Shown: in pieces, positions 42,605 through 52,050 of the stretch
Layout: each line of letters starts with the position of its first letter
Numbering within the stretch: position 1 is the stretch's first letter
Origin: GCA-002050365 sp038235165
GTDB taxonomy: Bacteria > Acidobacteriota > Blastocatellia > Pyrinomonadales > Pyrinomonadaceae
Length of the DNA: 64,000 nucleotides
Direction of reading: 5' to 3'
Assembly: GCA_038235165.1 (NCBI GenBank)
Contig: JBBSUG010000003.1
Coordinates: forward strand, 135,279-199,278
Notes under the pieces: generated by a model
The model's database searches: none
Seen by the model: only the letters and a program-made list of their open reading frames with translations
What the model was told of the DNA's origin: nothing
Program-made: the position numbers and the translations under genes

Positions 42605-43891
42605 ATGAATACAACAAAAAGCAGCGAATTATTTGCGGAAGCGCAGAAACATATTCCGGGCGGCGTAAATTCTCCGGTCAGGGCGTTTAAGTCGGTCGGG
42701 CGCGATCCGCTTTATATTCAAAAAGCGAAAGGCGCGAAGATTTGGGACGTGGACGGGAACGAATTTGTGGATTATATCGGTTCGTGGGGTCCGATGATTC
42801 TCGGACACGCGCAAGTGGATGTGATTCGGGCGATTCAGAAGTCCGCCGTCCGAAGCACGAGTTTCGGGGCGAGCAATGTGAAGGAAATTCAGCTTGCGAA
42901 ATTGATTAAAAAGTTCGTGCCGTCAGTCGAAATCGTGCGAATGGTCAATTCGGGAACCGAAGCGACGATGAGCGCGATGCGGCTGGCGCGTGGGTTTACC
43001 GGGCGCGAAAAGATTATCAAATTTGAAGGCTGTTATCACGGTCACGGCGATTCGTTTTTGTCGAAAGCCGGTTCGGGCGTGATGACTTTAGGGTTGCCGG
43101 ATTCGCCGGGAGTGACGAAATCAACGGCGCGGGATACGCTCAACGCGAAGTTTAACGACATCGAATCGGTCATTGAATTGGTCGAAGGCAACAAAGACGA
43201 AATCGCCGCCGTGTTTATCGAACCCGTCGCCGGAAATATGGGTTTGGTGCGGTCGAATAGCGGATTTTTGAAAAAATTGCGCGATGTTTGTACACAGGAG
43301 AAAATCATTTTAATTTTCGACGAAGTGATGACCGGATTTCGGCTGGCGAAAGGCGGAGCGCAGGAACTTTACGACATCGCGCCGGATTTGACGACGTTCG
43401 GGAAAATCATCGGCGGCGGTTTGCCGGTCGGCGCTTATGGCGGACGCGAAGAAATTATGCGAATGATCGCGCCGTCAGGTTCGGTTTATCAAGCCGGAAC
43501 GCTGTCGGGAAATCCGCTGGCGATGACCGCCGGATTGGAGACGTTAATGGCGATTGACGCGGACGAAGATTTTTATACGGATTTGGAAGAATCGTGTGAA
43601 TATCTTTATGACGGCATCAGAAATAATTTGAAAGAATTGGGTTTGAACTACACTTTGAACACTTGCGGTTCGATGTTCACGCTGCTTTTCACGGAAGAAA
43701 AAGTAACCGATTTCGATTCGGCGAAAACGTCGGACACGGAAAAATTCGCCAAATATTTTAATGCGATGCTGGAGTCGGGAATTTATCTGCCGCCGTCACA
43801 GTTTGAAGCGTGTTTTGTTTCCGCCGCGCACACGAAAAAAGACTTTGACAAAACAATCAGCGCAAATCTTGCCGCTCTAAAATCGCTTTAG
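42605..43891 (+). CDS. hemL: Glutamate-1-semialdehyde 2,1-aminomutase
   Basis: A 428-residue PLP enzyme converting glutamate-1-semialdehyde to 5-aminolevulinate, following HemA. 'HIPGGVNSPVRAFKSVG' start, 'VRMVNSGTEATMSAMRLAR', 'KFEGCYHGHGDSFL', 'LIFDEVMTGFRLAKGGAQ', and the PLP lysine Lys267 in 'TTFGKIIGGGLPVGAYGG'. Full length. It ends the heme locus, separated from the convergent rhodanese gene by a hairpin repeat. Confidence 0.97.
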   Translation: MNTTKSSELFAEAQKHIPGGVNSPVRAFKSVGRDPLYIQKAKGAKIWDVDGNEFVDYIGSWGPMILGHAQVDVIRAIQKSAVRSTSFGASNVKEIQLAKLIKKFVPSVEIVRMVNSGTEATMSAMRLARGFTGREKIIKFEGCYHGHGDSFLSKAGSGVMTLGLPDSPGVTKSTARDTLNAKFNDIESVIELVEGNKDEIAAVFIEPVAGNMGLVRSNSGFLKKLRDVCTQEKIILIFDEVMTGFRLAKGGAQELYDIAPDLTTFGKIIGGGLPVGAYGGREEIMRMIAPSGSVYQAGTLSGNPLAMTAGLETLMAIDADEDFYTDLEESCEYLYDGIRNNLKELGLNYTLNTCGSMFTLLFTEEKVTDFDSAKTSDTEKFAKYFNAMLESGIYLPPSQFEACFVSAAHTKKDFDKTISANLAALKSL

Positions 43892-43896
43892 GTTTA

Positions 43897-43957
43897 AGGT
43901 TTCAAGGTTTCAGGTTCAAGAACGACTCTTAAATCTTGAACCTGAGACCTGAAACCT
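43897..43957. repeat. Inverted repeat / bidirectional terminator between hemL and rhodanese gene
   Basis: Left arm 43897-43921 (AGGTTTCAAGGTTTCAGGTT...) and right arm 43934-43957 (TCTTGAACCTGAGACCTGAA...) are near-perfect complements with a 12-nt loop. The arms are near-tandem AGGTTTCA words. Confidence 0.8.
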
Positions 43958-43967
43958 CAAATCTTCT

Positions 43968-44288
43968 TTAGTATTTAGGGATGTTGGGGTCAACTTCGTT
44001 TGACCACGCGGTGATGCCGCCTTTCAAGTTTTTCATATCGCCCGTAAATCCTGCCCGCTCCAATGCCATAATTGCCTGTCCGCTTCTGCCGCCGGATTTG
44101 CACTGGATAATTATCTCTTTTGTTTCGTCGAGTTCGTCCATTCGACGCATAATTTCGCCGAGCGGAATGAGTTTTGCGCCCTCTATTCTGGCGAAGTCGT
44201 ATTCGTCGGGCTGGCGCACGTCAATTAGTTGGATGTCTGCGCCGTCGTCCATCTTTTGTTTTAATTCGGTTGCGGTTATTTCCTGCAT
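43968..44288 (-). CDS. Rhodanese-like sulfurtransferase
   Basis: A 106-residue single-domain rhodanese of GlpE/ThiI type: 'IQLIDVRQPDEYDFARIEGA', 'LIPLGEIMRRM' and the active loop 'IIIQCKSGGRSGQAIMAL' with catalytic Cys63, ending 'NLKGGITAWSNEVDP'. It transfers sulfane sulfur, probably in the cytoplasm since no signal peptide is present. It converges on hemL and diverges from the efflux operon. Confidence 0.93.
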   Translation of the reverse strand: MQEITATELKQKMDDGADIQLIDVRQPDEYDFARIEGAKLIPLGEIMRRMDELDETKEIIIQCKSGGRSGQAIMALERAGFTGDMKNLKGGITAWSNEVDPNIPKY

Positions 44289-44454
44289 TCTTCAATCCTC
44301 TCAAAAATTTAATTTGCTAATTCTACCATCTTATTTCAAATTTTCCACAAAGTAACAACAGCATATTTAAACAATTCGGCAATTCACCGCGCAGTCAGGC
44401 AATTCTCTTACTTTACAAAAATTTACAGTCAGATTATTCAAACTTTGCCGTTAG

Positions 44455-45804
44455 ATGTTATACAATTCAACTGAAATAATAACTTTTATGGTGTTTAGGT
44501 ACTTAAAACAACGGGGATTAAATTACAAATCAGGGCTGTGTCTGTTCGCGCTGATGCTGTGTATTTCCTGTAGCAAATCACAAGCCGAAGGCGAAAAAAA
44601 AAGCACCGCCGAACCGGAAAATAAGGCGGCGGCAATCAAAACGACATTTGACAAGGCGATTGCCAGAGATGTTCCGGCGATTATTCAGGCGACGGGCAGT
44701 TTGGTCGCCGATGAAACATCCGATATTGCGCCCAAGACGGCGGGGAAAATTGTAAATATTTACGCTAATGTCGGTCAGTTTGTTGGTCGCGGCAGTGTCA
44801 TCGCCAAAATTGATGATAAAGATGCGCGGCTACGATTGGCGGAAGCTCAAGCCGGTGTGAAACAGGCGCAGACCGGTGTGCGGCAGGCGGAGGTACGGCT
44901 GGGACTTTCGGCGAACGGAACTTTTAGTGCCGACACGATTCCCGAAGTGCGCGGTGCAAACGCCAATTACGAACAGGCACTCGCTCTGCTCCGGCAGGCG
45001 CAAGCCAACGAAAAACGCTACCGCGAACTGGTCGAAACCGGCGATGTGGCGATGATTACCTATGAAACTTACCGCACCCAACGCGACACGTCACAGGCGC
45101 AGGTCAATGTTGCCAAACAACAGCTCGACGCGACTATCAATGCCGCCAAACTAAATAATCAGGCGATCAAAGGCGCACAAGCTGCTGTTGATGCGGCACA
45201 GACACAGGTCGCCACGGCGCAGCAAGCGGTCGCTGACACGATTGTTCGCGCCCCGTTTGCGGGTTTTATCAGCGCACGTCCGGCGGCAGTCGGCGAATAT
45301 GTCACATCTTCAACGCCGGTGGCAACTATTTTGCGGACAAATCCGATCAAACTGCAAATGCAGGTTGCCGAAGCCGATGTGCCGAATATTTCCGTCGGCA
45401 GAGCCGTGTCCTTGGAAGTTGACGCTTACAAAGACCGTAAATTCGGCGGCACCGTCACGGCGGTAAACCCAGCGATTGACCCGGCTTCGCGTTCGGTAAT
45501 CGTCGAAGCGCAAATTGAAAACGGGAATAACGCTTTGCGTTCGGGAATGTTTGTCACGGCAAAAATTGTCCGCGAAGGCGGGAGTAAAGGAATTTTCGTG
45601 CCGAAATCAGCGATTTATAACGATCAGGCGACGCAAAGCCATCGCGTTTTCGTCATTGAGGAAAATGTTGCCAAACTCAAAGTCGTGCAGCTCGGAACTG
45701 AAGAAAGCGACTATTACCAAATTTTATCGGGTGTCAATGCCGATGAAATAGTAGCAACAAGCAATTTGGATCAATTATACGAAGGGGCTTCGGTTAGTCC
45801 TTAG
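44455..45804 (+). CDS. RND efflux periplasmic adaptor (MFP/HlyD family)
   Basis: A ~440-residue adaptor linking an RND pump to an outer-membrane channel. N-terminal export segment 'SGLCLFALMLCISCSKSQ' suggests a lipoprotein, though the sequence before the Cys is not an ideal lipobox. A lipoyl half-motif ('SDIAPKTAGKIVNIYANVGQ'), a long coiled coil (~115-250, 'VKQAQTGVRQAEVRLGL', 'AKQQLDATINAAKLNNQAIK'), the second lipoyl half ('TIVRAPFAGFISARPAAVGE'), and beta-barrel/MPD domains follow. ATG 44488 (MVFRYLKQRG) is an alternative start. First gene of a three-gene efflux operon. Its stop codon lies inside the next repeat. Confidence 0.92.
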   Translation: MLYNSTEIITFMVFRYLKQRGLNYKSGLCLFALMLCISCSKSQAEGEKKSTAEPENKAAAIKTTFDKAIARDVPAIIQATGSLVADETSDIAPKTAGKIVNIYANVGQFVGRGSVIAKIDDKDARLRLAEAQAGVKQAQTGVRQAEVRLGLSANGTFSADTIPEVRGANANYEQALALLRQAQANEKRYRELVETGDVAMITYETYRTQRDTSQAQVNVAKQQLDATINAAKLNNQAIKGAQAAVDAAQTQVATAQQAVADTIVRAPFAGFISARPAAVGEYVTSSTPVATILRTNPIKLQMQVAEADVPNISVGRAVSLEVDAYKDRKFGGTVTAVNPAIDPASRSVIVEAQIENGNNALRSGMFVTAKIVREGGSKGIFVPKSAIYNDQATQSHRVFVIEENVAKLKVVQLGTEESDYYQILSGVNADEIVATSNLDQLYEGASVSP

Positions 45805-45889
45805 TGCTTGTCTTTAAGTGCTTCGCAAATCCATTAAAATGCAAATTGCGCGAAGCGGCTGAGGACGAAGAACTAAGGACAGAGGACTA
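45796..45889. repeat. Spacer-filling inverted repeat between adaptor and RND genes
   Basis: Left arm 45796-45826 (AGTCCTTAGTGCTTGTC..., ending GCTTCGC) and right arm 45850-45889 (GCGAAGC..., GAACTAAGGACAGAGGACTA) are imperfect complements built of GTCCTTAG-like words. The left arm holds the adaptor stop codon; the right arm ends six bases before the RND start. Confidence 0.72.
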
Positions 45890-45895
45890 GGATTT

Positions 45896-48800
45896 ATGCA
45901 GTGGCTAGCGGAAATTTGTGTTAAGCGCCCGGTATTCGCAACGGTAATCGTTTTGTTTCTAACGGTTGTCGGCGGTTTTGCGTTTTTTACGCTCGGCGTT
46001 GACCGTTTTCCGAAGATTGATCTGCCGACGATTTCGATTTCGACATCGAATTCGGGCGCGGCTCCGGCGGAAATCGAAACAGAAGTTACGGACATTATCG
46101 AAGGCGCGGTCAATACCGTTCCGGGCATTGACCAGATGACTTCATCTTCGTCGCGCGGCAGTTCGAACGTCACGCTGACGTTTAATCTCAACAAAAACCC
46201 GGATCAGGCATATCAGGAAATTCAGCAGAAAATTTCGACGGTCGTCAATCGTCTGCCGGAAACAGCAGATCCGCCGACGGTTCGCAAGTCCGATCCTGAT
46301 TCGCAACCGGTTTTGATTTATGCGATCAGCGCACCGCGCGATGCCGTCGAACTCAACGATTTTGTCGAAACGCAGATTCGGGAACGTATTCAAACGGTTG
46401 ACGGCATCGGCGAAGTCGTCATTTTCGGCGGGCGCGAACGGCAAATCAAAATTTACGTTGACCCGGCGCGGCTTCGCGCTTACAACCTTCCGATTACGGA
46501 AGTTTCCAGCGCGATTCGTAATCAAAATCTCGAACTTCCGGGTGGAAATTTGATTGAAGGCGCGAAAACATCAGGACTTCGCACGATCAGCAAACTGACC
46601 GACGTTAATCAATTCAGCGAAATCGTCATCACGTCGCGCAACGGTTTTCCGATCAAAATTAAAGACATCGCGCGTGTTCAGGACGGCGGCGCAGACCCGA
46701 CTTCCGCCGCTTCGATTGACGGCGTTCCGACCATTTATCTCGGCATTCGCAAACAATCCGGCTCGAACACGATCACGCTGATTGACGGCGTGAAAGAGAA
46801 GATGAACGAGATTATTCCGACGCTGCCGGCGGATATGAAACTCGTCGTTGTGCGCGACCAGTCGGAATTTATCCAAAATTCGCTGCACGCCATCGAAGAA
46901 CATCTCGTTCTCGGCGGAATTTTTGCGGCGATTATCGTTTTTCTTTTTCTGTGGAATATTCGCTCGACGATTATCGCCGCGCTCGCCATTCCGGTTTCGA
47001 TCATCGCGGCGTTTGCGGTCATCGCTTACCTTGGTTATTCGCTCAATCAAATGACGATGCTCGCGCTGACTTTGATGGTCGGCATTGTGATTGACGACGC
47101 GATTGTCGTGCTTGAAAATATTTACAGGTTTGTCGAAGAAAAAGGAATGTCGCCGCATCAGGCGGCAATTGAAGGCACGCGCGAAATCGGTTTGGCGGTG
47201 TTGGCGACGACTCTGAGTTTGCTCGCGGTGTTTATTCCGGTCGGTTTTATGACGGGCATCGTCGGCAGATTTATGTCGTCGTTCGGTCTGACGAGCGCGG
47301 CGGCAATCGCCGTTTCGTTGATCGTTTCATTCACATTAACGCCGATGCTCGCGGCGCGTTGGATAAAAGCTCCGAAGCGCGAAGTCAAAACTCCTGAAGC
47401 GGATGAAGCTGAAATTCACGGCGACGGAATGCTGTTGAATGACGAAGAAATAAAGGAAGCGAAGACTAAAAACCACAAATCGAATGACAGCCGTGACAGT
47501 TGGTTTTACCGCAAAATTGACGGCGTTTACACCTGGCTGCTGAAGATTTCGATGCGCTTTCGCTGGGCGGTGGTTTTGCTTTGCGTTCTGGTCGTCGCTT
47601 CGATTTACCCGCTTTTTAATTATGTCGGAATGGCGTTTCTGCCCGACGAAGACGAATCATCGTTTCAAATCAGTTTGCGCGGTCCGCAGGATACGTCGCT
47701 GTCGGCAACGCAGTCAATTCTCGACCGCATCGCGCGTGATGTCCGCGAACAGCTTCCGGGCGTTTCGGTCGTGTTGGCACGCGCGGGCGGTTTCGGCAGC
47801 AGCGGCGGCGGTTCCGGTTCGGTTTCCGTCAGTCTCGTGCCGCCCGACGAGAGAAAATTTTCGCAAGCCGATTTAATTAACAAAACGCGCGGCATCATAA
47901 AAAAATATCAATCGAAAGATTACCGCATCAATGCTTCGGCGCAATCTTCGATTTCGGGCAGTCTCGGTTTGGGACGCGGCGGTTCGGGCATCGGTTATTA
48001 TCTTTCCGGTCCCGATATGGGACAATTGAAAACTTACGCGGATCAACTTGTCGAAAAAATGAAACAAGACCCGACTTTCCGCGAGCCGGACAGCTCGTAT
48101 GACGCGGGAACGCCGGAAATTCAAGTAACGATTGACCGCGCCAAAGCCGCCGATTTAAACATCAAAGCTGGCGACGTAGCAACTGCGCTGAACACTTTCG
48201 CCGCCGGACAGCGCGTAACGACGTTCAGCCAAAACAATAAACAATACGATGTCGTGCTGCAAGCGGACGAAAAATATCGCCACGACCGCAACAATTTGAA
48301 ATATTTTACGGTCGCTTCGGGCAACGGCGGAACGGTCAGTCTGGAAAAAGTCATCAAACTCGAATACGGTTTGAGTCCGGCTTCGATCAGCCGCCTCAAC
48401 CGTCAGAGACAAATTACGGTCAGCGCGGGTTTGCCGCCGAACGCTTCGGAATCCGATGCGGTGGCGAAGCTCGAAGGCTTCGTCAAAGAACTCAATCTGC
48501 CGACCGAATACACGACCGGCGTAACCGGACAATCAAAGGAATTGCAGCGCGCTTACCAATCGTTTTTATACGCATTTCTGCTGTCGTTCGTGTTTATGTA
48601 TCTGATTTTGGCGGCGCAATTTGAATCGTTTATTCATCCGATCACGATTTTGCTGACCTTGCCGCTTTCGATTCCGTTTGCGCTGCTTTCGACGGCACTC
48701 GCCGGACAAACTTTGAATATTTTTTCCGCGCTCGGCATTTTGCTGCTGTTCGGAATCGTCAAAAAGAACGCGATTTTGCAGATTGACCACACCAATCATT

Positions 48801-49222
48801 TGCGCGAGCAGGGAATGGTTCGCTACGACGCGATTATACAGGCAAACCGCGACCGTCTGCGTCCGATTTTGATGACGACGATTGCGCTCGTCGCCGGTAT
48901 GATTCCGCTGATTTGGGGAAGCGGCGCGGGCGCGGCGACTAATCGTTCAATCGGCGTTTTGGTCGTCGGCGGACAATCTATGTGTTTGCTGCTGACTTTA
49001 CTTGCCGTGCCGGTTTTTTATTCGCTGTTTGACGACGCGCAGGAATTAAAGATTTTTCGCGGATTTGCCGACCGCTACGGTGAATTCAAAGTCGCCACTT
49101 TGCGTCCGGCTTACGAACGATTTGCCGGAATGTTCAGAAAGTCCAAAGATCAGCCGGAAGTCGAAGAAACAAATTTGGGAGGCGCAAGCGACGGTTACGC
49201 CGAACCGAGTTCGAGCAAGTAG
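45896..49222 (+). CDS. RND-family efflux pump (AcrB/MexB-like)
   Basis: A 1108-residue inner-membrane transporter driven by proton flow. It starts 'WLAEICVKRPVFATVIVLFL' (TM1). Visible: 'VDRFPKIDLPTISISTSNSG' porter start, TM4 with the proton-relay 'MTMLALTLMVGIVIDDAIVVLENI' (double Asp), 'ERGTREIGLAVLATTLSL'-type region, second porter half from ~610, and 'GIVKKNAILQIDH' with the TM10 Lys. A charged insertion near 500-535 ('ADEAEIHGDGMLLNDEEIKE') and a glycine/serine-rich stretch near 630-640 and 680-690 are extras. Substrate unknown. AGGA before ATG is suitably spaced. Works with the genes before and after it. Confidence 0.95.
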   Translation: MQWLAEICVKRPVFATVIVLFLTVVGGFAFFTLGVDRFPKIDLPTISISTSNSGAAPAEIETEVTDIIEGAVNTVPGIDQMTSSSSRGSSNVTLTFNLNKNPDQAYQEIQQKISTVVNRLPETADPPTVRKSDPDSQPVLIYAISAPRDAVELNDFVETQIRERIQTVDGIGEVVIFGGRERQIKIYVDPARLRAYNLPITEVSSAIRNQNLELPGGNLIEGAKTSGLRTISKLTDVNQFSEIVITSRNGFPIKIKDIARVQDGGADPTSAASIDGVPTIYLGIRKQSGSNTITLIDGVKEKMNEIIPTLPADMKLVVVRDQSEFIQNSLHAIEEHLVLGGIFAAIIVFLFLWNIRSTIIAALAIPVSIIAAFAVIAYLGYSLNQMTMLALTLMVGIVIDDAIVVLENIYRFVEEKGMSPHQAAIEGTREIGLAVLATTLSLLAVFIPVGFMTGIVGRFMSSFGLTSAAAIAVSLIVSFTLTPMLAARWIKAPKREVKTPEADEAEIHGDGMLLNDEEIKEAKTKNHKSNDSRDSWFYRKIDGVYTWLLKISMRFRWAVVLLCVLVVASIYPLFNYVGMAFLPDEDESSFQISLRGPQDTSLSATQSILDRIARDVREQLPGVSVVLARAGGFGSSGGGSGSVSVSLVPPDERKFSQADLINKTRGIIKKYQSKDYRINASAQSSISGSLGLGRGGSGIGYYLSGPDMGQLKTYADQLVEKMKQDPTFREPDSSYDAGTPEIQVTIDRAKAADLNIKAGDVATALNTFAAGQRVTTFSQNNKQYDVVLQADEKYRHDRNNLKYFTVASGNGGTVSLEKVIKLEYGLSPASISRLNRQRQITVSAGLPPNASESDAVAKLEGFVKELNLPTEYTTGVTGQSKELQRAYQSFLYAFLLSFVFMYLILAAQFESFIHPITILLTLPLSIPFALLSTALAGQTLNIFSALGILLLFGIVKKNAILQIDHTNHLREQGMVRYDAIIQANRDRLRPILMTTIALVAGMIPLIWGSGAGAATNRSIGVLVVGGQSMCLLLTLLAVPVFYSLFDDAQELKIFRGFADRYGEFKVATLRPAYERFAGMFRKSKDQPEVEETNLGGASDGYAEPSSSK

Positions 49223-49226
49223 TTTT

Positions 49227-51305
49227 ATGTTTGAATTTTACGAGAAAAAATCAGATTTTTATTCGCGGATTTCGATGATCGTCGTGGCGATTTTTGCCGC
49301 AGTAGTTTCAGTTTCAGCGCAAACTCCGCAAGCGACTCCGCCGCCGAATCAGCCGACCGCGCCGACGACACAGCAGCAAACCGAAATTCAGCGGCAGAAT
49401 AATAATCAAACGCAGACGACGAGTCCGGCGCAGACGCAAACTCAGCCGCAGGTTACGACTCCGGCGAATCCGAACACGCCGGGAGTTACGCCGAGCGGAC
49501 AAATCGCCAACCCGAATACGGTAATTCAACAAACACCGACGCAGAATGTCGGAACTTCCGGCGTTGCACCGGCAGTTTTGCCGGACGATCCGCCGCCGAT
49601 TGCGCCGGATTTTGAAGCTCCGATGCGTCCATTGCCGTCGGCTGAAAGAGTCGGCGTTGATATGATGAATCAACTGCCGCTCACTTTAGAAGAAGCGATT
49701 ACGATGGCATTGCAAAACAGCAACGACATTGACGCGACGCGCAACGATGTGCAGATTGCCGAGTTTAATCTACGATCAGCTCGCGGCATTTACGATCCGA
49801 GCCTTGTTTCCGAAAGTTACTACGAAAGCGCAACAATTCCGACGGCTTCAACCATTGGCGGCGCGGGCGCTAACGGTTCAGTGACGCAAAAACGCCTGTT
49901 TGGTTCGGCGGGCGCAAGCGGATTTTCGCCGTATGCGGGCGGTTCGTATTCGGCAAATTTTAACTCGTCGCGGACGCGGACGAGCAACACCAACGCGACG
50001 CTCAATCCACAATTTCCGTCTGCTCTGACGTTTTCATATATTCAGCCGCTTTTTCGCGGACGGCGTTTTGACAACAATCGTCGCCAAATCGAAATTGCCA
50101 AGAAAAACTTGAGTTTGACCGACGCGCAGTTTCGTCAGAAAGCCATCGAAGTCATCGCGCAGGTTGAAAGTTCATATTGGGATTTAGCTTACGCACTCAG
50201 AAATTTGCAGGTGCAGATTGATGCCGTCAAACAAGCGCGGACGCAGCTTGAAAGCAATCAAAGATTAGTGACAAAAGGTGTTCTCGCGCCCGTAGATATT
50301 ATCGCCGCCAACACGCAAATCACGACGTTCGAGCAGAGCGTCTATACAGCGCAGGAAGACGTTACGCGGGCGGAAAATGTTTTGAAAACTTTTATGCTGG
50401 CAGACAGAACCGCCGCCGAATGGTCGCGTCCGATCACGCCGGTATCCGAAGTCAGCCTCGAAGCTCCGCGCGTTGCGCTGGAAATCGCCACTTCCGAAGC
50501 GTTGAAAAATCGCCCGGAAATCGTGCAATTGCAGACAAACGCCGACATCAACAAAATTGACGAGCGATATTTCCGCGATCAGTCGAAACCGCAGATTGAT
50601 CTCGTCGGCACATACACGATGCAGGGTTTGGCGGGAACGGCGACCGTGCGCCCGACGACGACGACACCTTCGGCTTTGACGACGCGCGTTAATCAACTTT
50701 CCGCGCTCGCCGGACTCGATCCGCTGGCGACGACTGTCACGACTTCGACCGTGCCGCCAAATCTCGTCGGCGGCTATTTCGGTTCGCTCGGCAATTTGAT
50801 CGGACAGGATTATCCGACTTACCGCGTCGGCGTTCAGATTGCGCTGCCGTGGGGAAATACGGTGGCAAAAGCGAATCTCGGCAGAATACTAGTGCAAGCC
50901 GACCGCATCAAAAATTTGCAGGCGCAAATCGGGCAGATTATCGAAGCCGAAGTCAGAAATTCGCTACAAGCACTTCGTTCGTCCGAAGCGCGTCTGGCTT
51001 CCGCGCTCGCTTCGCGCCAATCCGCCGAACAGCTTTTTGAGAGCGAACAGCGGCAATTTCGCGCCGGAACTGCAACATTTTACTTGGTTTTACAGCGTCA
51101 AACCGAACTGCTCAACGCACGAGGCAGAGAATTACAGGCGCAAACCGATCTAAACAAAGCAATTTCGGAATTTCAACACGCCACTGGGACGACGCTTTCG
51201 GCAAATAATGTTTCCGTGACAGACGGCGCGACTTTGATAAAAACCAACATCCGCCGCACGACGGCATTTAATGCGGGATTTTTTACTAAATCGGAAGGCA
51301 AATAA
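49227..51305 (+). CDS. TolC-family outer-membrane efflux channel
   Basis: A 692-residue outer-membrane factor. The frame is open inside the pump gene from 49065, but ATG 49227, four bases after the pump stop, begins the signal-bearing N-terminus ('ISMIVVAIFAAVVSVSAQT'). Residues ~30-130 are an unusually long Pro/Gln/Thr/Asn-rich linker ('QTTSPAQTQTQPQVTTPANP'). The TolC core follows: 'LTLEEAITMALQNSNDIDAT', 'YIQPLFRGRRFDNNRRQIEI', 'RLVTKGVLAPVDIIAANTQI', and the second repeat 'EVRNSLQALRSSEARLASAL' ending with 'FQHATGTTL'. It exports through the outer membrane with the preceding adaptor and pump. The 100-residue disordered head is longer than in E. coli TolC. Confidence 0.92.
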   Translation: MFEFYEKKSDFYSRISMIVVAIFAAVVSVSAQTPQATPPPNQPTAPTTQQQTEIQRQNNNQTQTTSPAQTQTQPQVTTPANPNTPGVTPSGQIANPNTVIQQTPTQNVGTSGVAPAVLPDDPPPIAPDFEAPMRPLPSAERVGVDMMNQLPLTLEEAITMALQNSNDIDATRNDVQIAEFNLRSARGIYDPSLVSESYYESATIPTASTIGGAGANGSVTQKRLFGSAGASGFSPYAGGSYSANFNSSRTRTSNTNATLNPQFPSALTFSYIQPLFRGRRFDNNRRQIEIAKKNLSLTDAQFRQKAIEVIAQVESSYWDLAYALRNLQVQIDAVKQARTQLESNQRLVTKGVLAPVDIIAANTQITTFEQSVYTAQEDVTRAENVLKTFMLADRTAAEWSRPITPVSEVSLEAPRVALEIATSEALKNRPEIVQLQTNADINKIDERYFRDQSKPQIDLVGTYTMQGLAGTATVRPTTTTPSALTTRVNQLSALAGLDPLATTVTTSTVPPNLVGGYFGSLGNLIGQDYPTYRVGVQIALPWGNTVAKANLGRILVQADRIKNLQAQIGQIIEAEVRNSLQALRSSEARLASALASRQSAEQLFESEQRQFRAGTATFYLVLQRQTELLNARGRELQAQTDLNKAISEFQHATGTTLSANNVSVTDGATLIKTNIRRTTAFNAGFFTKSEGK

Positions 51306-51317
51306 TTAGTTTCGATA

Positions 51318-51402
51318 GAAAATTTACAGGGATGTCAGGATAAACACGGTAAATCTTTTTTAGAAAAAATCCCTGTTAATCTTGTTATCCCTGCAAATTT
51401 TC
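51318..51402. repeat. Inverted repeat between tolC and modC
   Basis: Left arm 51318-51349 (GAAAATTTACAGGGATGTCA...) and right arm 51371-51402 (CCCTGTTAATCTTGTTATCC...) are near-perfect complements with a 21-nt loop. The right arm overlaps modC and encodes its last residues and stop codon. Confidence 0.82.
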
Positions 51403-52050
51403 TTGATTTAAAATATGTCCGTTCTGCACAATTACCCGACTGTTTTCCAATCTTTCAGCTTCTTTCTCGTTGTGCGTAACATAAATAAACGGAATGTTTG
51501 TCCGTTTTTGCGCTTCTTCGATTTCATCTAAAAGTTTCGTTCTGGTTTCAACGTCAACCGCCGAAAGCGGTTCGTCGAGCAGCACGATTTTCGGATTTGA
51601 AGCCAGAGCGCGTGCCAAGGCAACACGCTGTTGTTCGCCGCCGGACATTTTGTTTGGCGTACGTTCGGAAATGTGTTCGATGTGAAAAAGCGCAAGCATT
51701 ATTCGCGCTTTTTCATTTCTCAAACTTTTATCTTTTATTCCGTAAGCGATATTTTGCTTCGCCGTCAGATGCGGAAAAAGCGCGTAATCCTGAAAAACAA
51801 AACCGACGTTTCTTTCCTGAATCGAAAGATTTACATTTTTCGCCGAATCGAAAAAGGTTGTCGAATCTAAATTTATCGAACCTTCATCCGGTGTTAAAAT
51901 TCCGGCGATAAGGCGCAGAATCGTAGTTTTCCCCGCGCCGGACGCGCCCATTAAAACGGTAATTCCGCTGCTGACTTCAAATGAAACGTCAAGCAGAAAT
52001 TCCGCCGTCTTTTTATTCTTGAATTGTTTTTTGAGATTGACAGTCAGCAT
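51385..52050 (-). CDS. modC: ABC transporter ATPase, molybdate ModC-like (short form)
   Basis: A 221-residue ATPase: Walker A 'MGASGAGKTTILRLIAG' (Lys41), Q-loop 'VGFVFQDYALFPHL', signature 'KMSGGEQQRVALARAL', Walker B 'KIVLLDEPLSAVD' and H-loop 'IPFIYVTHNEKEAE'. It lacks the C-terminal TOBE domain of full-length ModC. Overlap of its ATG with the stop of the preceding modA/modB fusion (TAATG) and the ModB-like sequence there support the molybdate assignment. Its final 'ENLQG' is encoded by a repeat arm, so the missing C-terminus may have been lost when the repeat arrived. Without an intact permease it cannot import on its own. Confidence 0.85.
   Translation of the reverse strand: MLTVNLKKQFKNKKTAEFLLDVSFEVSSGITVLMGASGAGKTTILRLIAGILTPDEGSINLDSTTFFDSAKNVNLSIQERNVGFVFQDYALFPHLTAKQNIAYGIKDKSLRNEKARIMLALFHIEHISERTPNKMSGGEQQRVALARALASNPKIVLLDEPLSAVDVETRTKLLDEIEEAQKRTNIPFIYVTHNEKEAERLENSRVIVQNGHILNQENLQG

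Noticed and set aside
49065..49226. N-terminal extension of the TolC frame inside the RND gene
   Set aside because: It overlaps the pump coding region in another frame; the signal peptide begins at ATG 49227.
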